NCBI RefSeq assembly: GCF_022230885.1
Contig: NZ_JAKGCT010000004.1
Location: forward strand, 434,001-498,000
Length of the DNA stretch: 64,000 nt
From: Paenalcaligenes niemegkensis
Lineage (GTDB): Bacteria; Pseudomonadota; Gammaproteobacteria; Burkholderiales; Burkholderiaceae_B
Direction of reading: 5' to 3'
Shown: in pieces, positions 58,730-64,000 of the stretch
Numbering within the stretch: the first letter of the stretch is position 1
How the letters are laid out: the number at the start of each line of letters is the position of its first letter
The notes under the pieces: generated by a model
What the model was told of the DNA's origin: nothing
Database searches by the model: none
Seen by the model: the letters and a program-made list of their open reading frames with translations, nothing else
Made by a program: the position numbers and the translations under genes

Positions 58730-60091
58730 ATGAGCTTTTTTCGAACCCCTGCGCGATTGAATCTAGGTCTGCATCGGCGCCGGACCCTTAATGCTGGCCC
58801 TCCGGCTGTGCTTGCGATAGGCTTTCTAGTGTTGATCCTCCTGGGCTCCCTATTGCTCAGATTACCCATCTCGACCCGCGTGCCTATCAGCTGGTTCGAC
58901 GCTTTCTTTATGGCGACCTCCGCGGTTACCGTCAGCGGGCTGACGGTAGTAGAACCTGCCACTACCTTCACTGTGTTTGGACAGGTCCTATTAACCATCA
59001 TGGTTCAAATCGGAGGACTGGGATTCGTCACCTTCGCCCTGCTCGCCGCCATCAGCATGGGCAAGCGCATAAGCCTCAGCCAGCAGGCTCTGGCCCTGGA
59101 AGCCTTTAACCAGACCAATGTCGGAAAAATCCGCAGCACAGCACTATCGGTCATCAAAATAGCAGCGCTGATACAGCTAAGCGCCATCACCATACTGGGT
59201 TTTTGGTGGGCACGGGACACCGCCTGGAGCGATGCCTTCTATCAGGCCTACTTCCATGTGAGCATGGCCTTCAACAACTCGGGTATGTCGCTCTACGACC
59301 AAAGCCTGGCCGGCATGGTACCCGATGGCTTCAGTATAGTCATGCTCTCGCTGATGATCATCTTCGGAGGGCTGGGCTTCCCCGTCATTATGGATGTAGC
59401 GCGAGTTCGGGGGTGGCGAAAGCTGCAAATCTACAGCAAGCTGATTTTAATAGCCACAGCGATTCTGAATATTGTGGGCTTTCTGGCGATTTGGGCTTTT
59501 GAAGCCAACAACATCCTGACCTTGGGCGGCCTGGATACCCTGCATCAGGCTACGGCTGCCTGGCTGCAAGCAATTGCCACACGTACAGCAGGCTTTGCTA
59601 CCATGAATGTGGCTGATATGCGCGATAGCTCAACCATGCTGATGATGGTGTATATGTTTATTGGCGGCGGCTCGTTAAGCACTGCCAGTGGCATCAAAGT
59701 GGGGACCCTCATCGTACTGGTAGCGGCAGTAACGTCATACATACGCCAGCGCGAAGAAGTCGTGCTGATGGGGCGCAGCATTGCCCCGGTTATTGTCCAA
59801 AAGTCTCTTGCCCTGGTATTCATTACTACCGTCTGGTTCGTATTGGGCGTGTTATTTATTACTATCTTTGATGAGCTTCCGTTTAGGAGCGTTCTGTTCG
59901 AAGTCATGTCGGCGGTTAGCACCACCGGGATGAGTCATGGCATAACCGCCCACCTCTCCCTGCCCAGCCAAGCCATGTTGACGGTACTGATGTTTGTCGG
60001 ACGTCTAGGGCCTCTTACCCTGGTCTACACGCTTGCCCGCCGTAAGCGCAGCAATGTACGCTACCCTGAAGTCTCCTTCCAGGTCGGGTAG
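58730..60091 (+). CDS. ktrB: Potassium uptake protein KtrB (TrkH family)
   Basis: Na+-dependent K+ channel-like transporter of the SKT family, 453 residues. Four pseudo-repeats with selectivity glycines seen in A-V-T-V-S-G-L-T, F-N-N-S-G-M-S, T-R-T-A-G-F and V-S-T-T-G-M-S. Works with the ring formed by KtrA. The two genes form a tight operon, followed 17 bases later by an unknown gene. Confidence 0.94.
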   Translation: MSFFRTPARLNLGLHRRRTLNAGPPAVLAIGFLVLILLGSLLLRLPISTRVPISWFDAFFMATSAVTVSGLTVVEPATTFTVFGQVLLTIMVQIGGLGFVTFALLAAISMGKRISLSQQALALEAFNQTNVGKIRSTALSVIKIAALIQLSAITILGFWWARDTAWSDAFYQAYFHVSMAFNNSGMSLYDQSLAGMVPDGFSIVMLSLMIIFGGLGFPVIMDVARVRGWRKLQIYSKLILIATAILNIVGFLAIWAFEANNILTLGGLDTLHQATAAWLQAIATRTAGFATMNVADMRDSSTMLMMVYMFIGGGSLSTASGIKVGTLIVLVAAVTSYIRQREEVVLMGRSIAPVIVQKSLALVFITTVWFVLGVLFITIFDELPFRSVLFEVMSAVSTTGMSHGITAHLSLPSQAMLTVLMFVGRLGPLTLVYTLARRKRSNVRYPEVSFQVG

Positions 60092-60108
60092 GCCTCCCAT
60101 AAACCGCT

Positions 60109-60588
60109 ATGACCCCTGAGCAATTTACCCTTATCGCCAAGCTGGTACAACTACCTGAGTCGCTTGAATCAGAATGCGCAGCACAATTGATCGATAAGCA
60201 ATCTCCGGTGCTCAATCAGCCTGCGTCTGATGAACTGACACTGTGGCTACACAAGCTGCATGAGCTGGATCAGGCGCTGCGCTATGCCTATATAAGCCAT
60301 CGCCCAAGTGAGTTCAGAATAACGGTCGGGCATCGGGACACTCACCGCATGCCGGGTGCCATCAAGCTAAAAGTAGGCCAGACCGTCAGGCTGGTCGCGC
60401 ACAGCACCGAGCGCTGGATCCCGGTTCGAATCGTGACGCTGGCCTCCCGACCCACAGATTATCATCAGGGCATCATTACCGAGCAATTGGTGAAGCGCAG
60501 TATTTTCCAGGTGGGCAATCGGGTACTTTTTAGCGATGACCAGGTCGATATAGAGCCGCCCCGGGCGGCTCGGCGACGCAAAACTTAA
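60109..60588 (+). CDS. Hypothetical protein downstream of ktrB
   Basis: 159 residues, no signal peptide or membrane segment. First half helical and leucine-rich. Second half looks beta-rich: I-K-L-K-V-G-Q-T-V-R-L-V-A-H-S then F-Q-V-G-N-R-V-L-F-S-D-D-Q-V-D-I, reminiscent of a DUF-type OB or SH3-like fold. It ends in an arginine/lysine tail. I do not recognise the family. It may be co-transcribed with ktrAB. Confidence 0.6.
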   Translation: MTPEQFTLIAKLVQLPESLESECAAQLIDKQSPVLNQPASDELTLWLHKLHELDQALRYAYISHRPSEFRITVGHRDTHRMPGAIKLKVGQTVRLVAHSTERWIPVRIVTLASRPTDYHQGIITEQLVKRSIFQVGNRVLFSDDQVDIEPPRAARRRKT

Positions 60589-60748
60589 GCGTAAAATCAG
60601 ACTGTTACCCGCGTTTCAATTGATTACGGTCACTTACGTGACAGCTCTGGTTTAGATCCTACACTAACTCTTTATTCATTCGCTCCCCTTGCAGTATTGC
60701 GAATTGCTTCAACCTCGCCATTCACGATGTTTTGAAGGAGTTTTAGGG

Positions 60749-63136
60749 ATGTCTAATCAGTCTGAAAAAGCAAAAAACGGGAACCCATCCCACTATTCCG
60801 CGAAAACCGGCGCGGGTACGACAGATAGTGGTCCTCCCAGCACTCTGGGAACGGATAAAAAAGCAGATAACGTCATCAAGGCGACTCAAACCCAGGACGT
60901 AGCGGCAAAATTCCCTTATAACCAAGCCAAATCCAGCGAATATGCCGACTCGGATGAAGGCAGTATTGCCGCAAAGGGACAATCGGCTACCGTCGGCGAC
61001 CATGCGGCGGGCAGCACGCTAAGCGATAAGAACACCTCAGAAAAATACAGCGCACAACGTCAGGACCTTAACCCTCAGAGCAGTTTGTCGCCCTACCAGC
61101 AAGCAAGTGCCAACACAGGTGAGATGACAACGAATCAGGGTGTAGTCATCAGCGATAACCAAAACTCACTGAAAGCAGGAGCCAGGGGCCCCGCACTACT
61201 AAAAGACTTTATACTTCGCGAAAAAATCACCCACTTCGATCACGAGCGTATTCCGGAGCGTGTAGTCCATGCACGCGGTTCGGGTGCACATGGAGTCTTT
61301 CAGTCTTATGGCGACTTCAGCGACATCACGATTGCGGCGCCATTTTTGAAGAAAGGAAAGCAAACACCGGTTTTTGTGCGTTTTTCTACCGTTGCAGGCG
61401 AACGTGGCTCTAAAGATACCCCCAGAGATGTACGCGGCTTTGCCGTTAAATTCTATACAGATCAAGGCAATTGGGACCTGGTCGGCAACAACATGCCGGT
61501 CTTCTTCATTCAGGACGCAATGAAATTTCCTGACCTCGTTCATGCGGTAAAGCCTGAGCCCAATCATGGCATGCCTCAGGCTGCGTCTGCCCATGACACC
61601 TTCTGGGATTTCGTGTCGTTGATGCCGGAGTCTTTGCACACCGTGTTTTGGCTTATGTCTGACCGCGCCCTGCCGCGCAGCTTGCGTATGATGCAAGGCT
61701 TCGGTGTTCATACCTTTCGGTTTATTAATCAGCAAGGCAAGTCCAGCTTCGTCAAATTCCATTGGAACCCCAGCTACGGCACCCACGCCCAGGTCTGGGA
61801 TGAGGCCGTGAAAACCTCAGGGGCTGACCCCGATTTCCACCGCCGCGACTTATGGGAAGCGATCGAAAGCGGTCACTACCCGGAATGGGAGCTTTGCGTA
61901 CAGATTTTTGATGAAGAACAGGCCGAAAGTTTCAGCTTTGACATACTGGACTCGACCAAGATAATCCCTGAAGAGCTTGTTCCATTGACCCCCATCGGCA
62001 AAATGACCCTCAACCGGAATCCGGATAATTTTTTCGCCGAGACCGAGCAAGTGGCTTTCTGTACGGCCAATGTAGTGCCAGGTATCGACTTCACCAATGA
62101 TCCTTTACTCGCTGGCCGCATCCACTCATACGCAGACACCCAGTTATCCAGACTGGGCGGACCGAACTTTCATGAACTGCCTATCAACGCGCCGATCACG
62201 CCGATACGCAATAATCAGCGTGATGGTATGCACCGGCAGGCAATTCATCAGGGCCGAGCCGCTTACGAACCTAACTCTCTGGGTGGGGGCTGTCCTTTTC
62301 AGGCCGGAAGTTCGGGCTACGTTGCCTTCCCGGAACCCGTAAATGCGAACGAAACACGGGTAAAACCAGAGAAATTCGCCGAGCATTACAATCAGCCAGC
62401 GCTGTTTTATCATAGCCAGACTCCTGCCGAACAAGCTCACATCGCGGCCGCATTCCGATTTGAACTGAGCAAAGTAACCGTTCCCGCCATTCGCGAGCGG
62501 ATGATCTCAATGCTCATGAATGTCGACACCGAACTTGCTGAAAATGTTGCGGGCCGCTTGGGCGTCAGCCCCTTGCCTACCCCCATGGTTAAAGCCACCG
62601 AGCAGAAGTTCAAGCCTGAGCTGACTGAATCGCCGCCCCTTTCGATGACAGCACGTCCCGGCGATGAAAAACTTAAAACCCGCAAGGTCGCCATATTGGT
62701 CACTAAAGGCGTAGACGGCGCCCAGGTCAAAACACTCGCCAATACCCTGATGGACCAGGGGCTGGTGGTAAGACTGATTGGTCCCTACCTGGGCGAATTC
62801 GAAAGTGCCAACGGGCCAATCATCATCAGCGATGCCTCGTTTGAAAACTCACCATCGGTGTTGTTTGATGCGGTAGCCTTGGTCGACGGCTTAAATCTGC
62901 TGGCACAAGAAGGCTTGGCCTTAGAGCATATACGCGACGCCTATCGTCACTGCAAGCCCATCTATGCCTGCGGAGCCAGCACAAAGCTTCTCGGCCTGGC
63001 TGGGATTCCTGATAGCGAAATCAACAGTAACGGCGTGCTGAGCGTTAAAGAAGGCTCCGACGATCACAAACCCTTTATTGAAGCTATTGCCAAAGGTCGA
63101 TTCTTTGAGCGGGAGCAGGAACGCCCGCGCGTTTAA
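60749..63136 (+). CDS. katE: Large-subunit monofunctional catalase HPII
   Basis: Haem catalase, 795 residues, clade 2 (large subunit). ATG at 60749 has GAAGGAG upstream. The N-terminal ~130 residues are polar and low in complexity, longer than in E. coli HPII. The core begins T-T-N-Q-G-V then [15 protein letters not shown] (distal histidine) and V-R-F-S-T-V-A-G-E. The haem tyrosine motif R-I-H-S-Y-A-D-T-Q follows. The last ~150 residues form the flavodoxin/DJ-1-like domain ([12 protein letters not shown]) typical of this clade. Confidence 0.95.
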   Translation: MSNQSEKAKNGNPSHYSAKTGAGTTDSGPPSTLGTDKKADNVIKATQTQDVAAKFPYNQAKSSEYADSDEGSIAAKGQSATVGDHAAGSTLSDKNTSEKYSAQRQDLNPQSSLSPYQQASANTGEMTTNQGVVISDNQNSLKAGARGPALLKDFILREKITHFDHERIPERVVHARGSGAHGVFQSYGDFSDITIAAPFLKKGKQTPVFVRFSTVAGERGSKDTPRDVRGFAVKFYTDQGNWDLVGNNMPVFFIQDAMKFPDLVHAVKPEPNHGMPQAASAHDTFWDFVSLMPESLHTVFWLMSDRALPRSLRMMQGFGVHTFRFINQQGKSSFVKFHWNPSYGTHAQVWDEAVKTSGADPDFHRRDLWEAIESGHYPEWELCVQIFDEEQAESFSFDILDSTKIIPEELVPLTPIGKMTLNRNPDNFFAETEQVAFCTANVVPGIDFTNDPLLAGRIHSYADTQLSRLGGPNFHELPINAPITPIRNNQRDGMHRQAIHQGRAAYEPNSLGGGCPFQAGSSGYVAFPEPVNANETRVKPEKFAEHYNQPALFYHSQTPAEQAHIAAAFRFELSKVTVPAIRERMISMLMNVDTELAENVAGRLGVSPLPTPMVKATEQKFKPELTESPPLSMTARPGDEKLKTRKVAILVTKGVDGAQVKTLANTLMDQGLVVRLIGPYLGEFESANGPIIISDASFENSPSVLFDAVALVDGLNLLAQEGLALEHIRDAYRHCKPIYACGASTKLLGLAGIPDSEINSNGVLSVKEGSDDHKPFIEAIAKGRFFEREQERPRV

Positions 63137-63165
63137 TCTAATAGCCCCCCTTCAAAGGCATGAAT

Positions 63166-63201
63166 AAAGCCCCGGCTCAGAATGAACTGAACCGGGGCTT
63201 T
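63166..63201. terminator. Bidirectional terminator between katE and the YgiW-like gene
   Basis: AAAGCCCCGG (63166-63175) pairs with CCGGGGCTTT (63192-63201), with inner TCAG/CTGA pairing and a short A/T flank on both sides. Confidence 0.8.
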
Positions 63202-63225
63202 ATGTTGCGTACCTGGGAGGGCTCG

Positions 63226-63594
63226 TTATTGGCTTAAAACATTTACCGATTTAACATCTATTTCGGTTTTACCGATAATGCCTTTATCTACCTCACCCGT
63301 AATTTCGACCTGGGCATTCGGAGCCAGTGTAGAGGCAGGGAAAACATTCTCGTCGATATCCACCTGTATTTCACCAGTACCATCAGAGAAAGAATACTTC
63401 TCGTCGGCCTCAAGCTTCGTCAATGAACCTTTTAGCGTTACAGGCTGGTCATCTTTAGTGTCTTCCAGAATCTGGCTCACAGATGTCGCAACAGGAAGCG
63501 TTTCGTCCGCAGCATTGGCCTGTCCCACAAAAGCAAGACTAGCGGCGCCTAATGCCAAGCTTGCGGATATAGTCTTTAAGGTGGCGTATTTCAT
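63226..63594 (-). CDS. YgiW/YdeI-family periplasmic stress protein (bacterial OB fold)
   Basis: 122 residues. Signal peptide of about 28 residues ending A-N-A. The mature part matches the BOF family: D-D-Q-P-V-T-L-K-G-S-L-T-K, Y-S-F-S-D-G-T-G-E-I-Q-V-D-I-D and V-E-I-T-G-E-V-D-K. Family members in enterobacteria protect against peroxide, cadmium and antimicrobial peptides. It is convergent with katE across a shared terminator. Confidence 0.88.
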   Translation of the reverse strand: MKYATLKTISASLALGAASLAFVGQANAADETLPVATSVSQILEDTKDDQPVTLKGSLTKLEADEKYSFSDGTGEIQVDIDENVFPASTLAPNAQVEITGEVDKGIIGKTEIDVKSVNVLSQ

Positions 63595-63830
63595 ATGCTT
63601 TCTCCTGACGGTTTAAAAGTAGCTTCATACTAGAAGTAATGAGGAGGCTATTGGTGTAGGGGCGTAGCCACTCGTAATAGTTTGTGATCGCTGCCACCTC
63701 GCCAGGCAACGTATAACTTAGTAAGATAGCCTGCTACCCGTCGCATCTGTCCGACGACAATAATGACGTCCCGAGCCAGGAATTTCTCGGGCTGTTACAC
63801 ATTCACCTTCTTGTTTACATAGTTTTCCCA

Positions 63831-64000
63831 ATGACCGCGCTTTTATTTGATACCGAAACTACTGGCACCCGAAACGCTCAAGTGATAGAGGCAGCGTGGT
63901 TGCGGCTCGACTCACCTTCCTCGCTGCAGGTTCTAGAGCAGTTCGAAGAACGTTATTGTCCCAGCGAGAAAATCAGCCTGGGCGCACTAGCCACTCACCA
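63831..64000 (+). CDS. DEDDh-family 3'-5' exonuclease, N-terminal part (truncated by window)
   Basis: ATG at 63831 opens a frame to the window end (56 full codons). L-L-F-D-T-E-T-T-G-T is the first exonuclease motif of DnaQ-like enzymes, with the metal-binding aspartate and glutamate; then V-I-E-A-A-W. Could be exonuclease X or a stand-alone DnaQ-like protein. The 236 bases before it hold nothing I can assign. Confidence 0.8.
   Translation, partial: MTALLFDTETTGTRNAQVIEAAWLRLDSPSSLQVLEQFEERYCPSEKISLGALATH

Noticed and set aside
1-64000. CRISPR arrays, rRNA operons, insertion sequences
   Set aside because: No regularly spaced repeats, no rRNA-like stretches and no transposase genes were seen by eye.

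Overview
Organism and sequence quality. Gene content and order suggest a beta-proteobacterium of the Alcaligenaceae: a complete livKHMGF operon, ugpBAEC, oxyR next to recG, rph-rdgB-hemW, a B12-dependent ribonucleotide reductase and mid-range GC. An Advenella-like genus is only a guess. At least 14 genes, many of them housekeeping (nrdJ, glnA, oxyR, ugpB, ugpC, fpr, yicC, sbcC-like, pbpG), are split by single frameshifts. Each is repaired by one base in a homopolymer run, so most of these breaks are probably sequencing errors and not true pseudogenes. They are annotated as single genes, with the break position given.

Layout. 1-5.7 kb: RidA tail, CynX-like MFS exporter, nrdJ, cytochrome c and uspA, the last two sharing a region with an FNR/Anr-type box. 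5.8-14 kb: fumC, then an epd / SDR / 2-hydroxyacid dehydrogenase cluster, divergent S9 peptidase and GST, and a recombinase-fold protein that lacks its catalytic residues. 14-19.1 kb: liv operon for branched-chain amino acids. 19.1-25.7 kb: proC, ugpBAEC for glycerol-3-phosphate and an orphan Liv-type binding protein. 25.8-30.8 kb: dps, oxyR, recG, ridA, fpr (stress and repair). 31-34.7 kb: Fur-box-preceded fbpABC iron importer. 34.7-43.7 kb: glnA, hemW, rdgB, rph, an Mre11/Rad50-type pair and yicC.

43.66-46.55 kb is a small decayed integrative element in the 3' end of yicC. It is bounded by a perfect 18-bp direct repeat and carries a broken P4-type integrase, a restriction-fold-like gene, a secreted SH3 protein and a YoeB/YefM toxin-antitoxin pair. 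An AT-rich foreign 2-hydroxyacid dehydrogenase gene follows.

48-49.65 kb: mgtE, a Mg2+ channel, with a long leader. The leader holds a 17-codon ORF starting M-D-P-D-P, strikingly like enterobacterial MgtL, and a hairpin that buries the mgtE ribosome binding site. 49.6-53.6 kb: two divergent TPP riboswitches. One controls an SDR plus flavin-dependent monooxygenase pair, with a readable translational switch, and the other a sodium/solute symporter. Together they look like an uncharacterised thiamine-related uptake and salvage module.

53.6-64 kb: FlhE-like secreted protein, PBP7-type endopeptidase, YqeY, a hotdog thioesterase, an old-yellow-enzyme reductase, KtrAB potassium uptake, large-subunit catalase KatE, a YgiW-type OB-fold protein and the start of a DEDDh exonuclease. 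No rRNA, tRNA or CRISPR was found.
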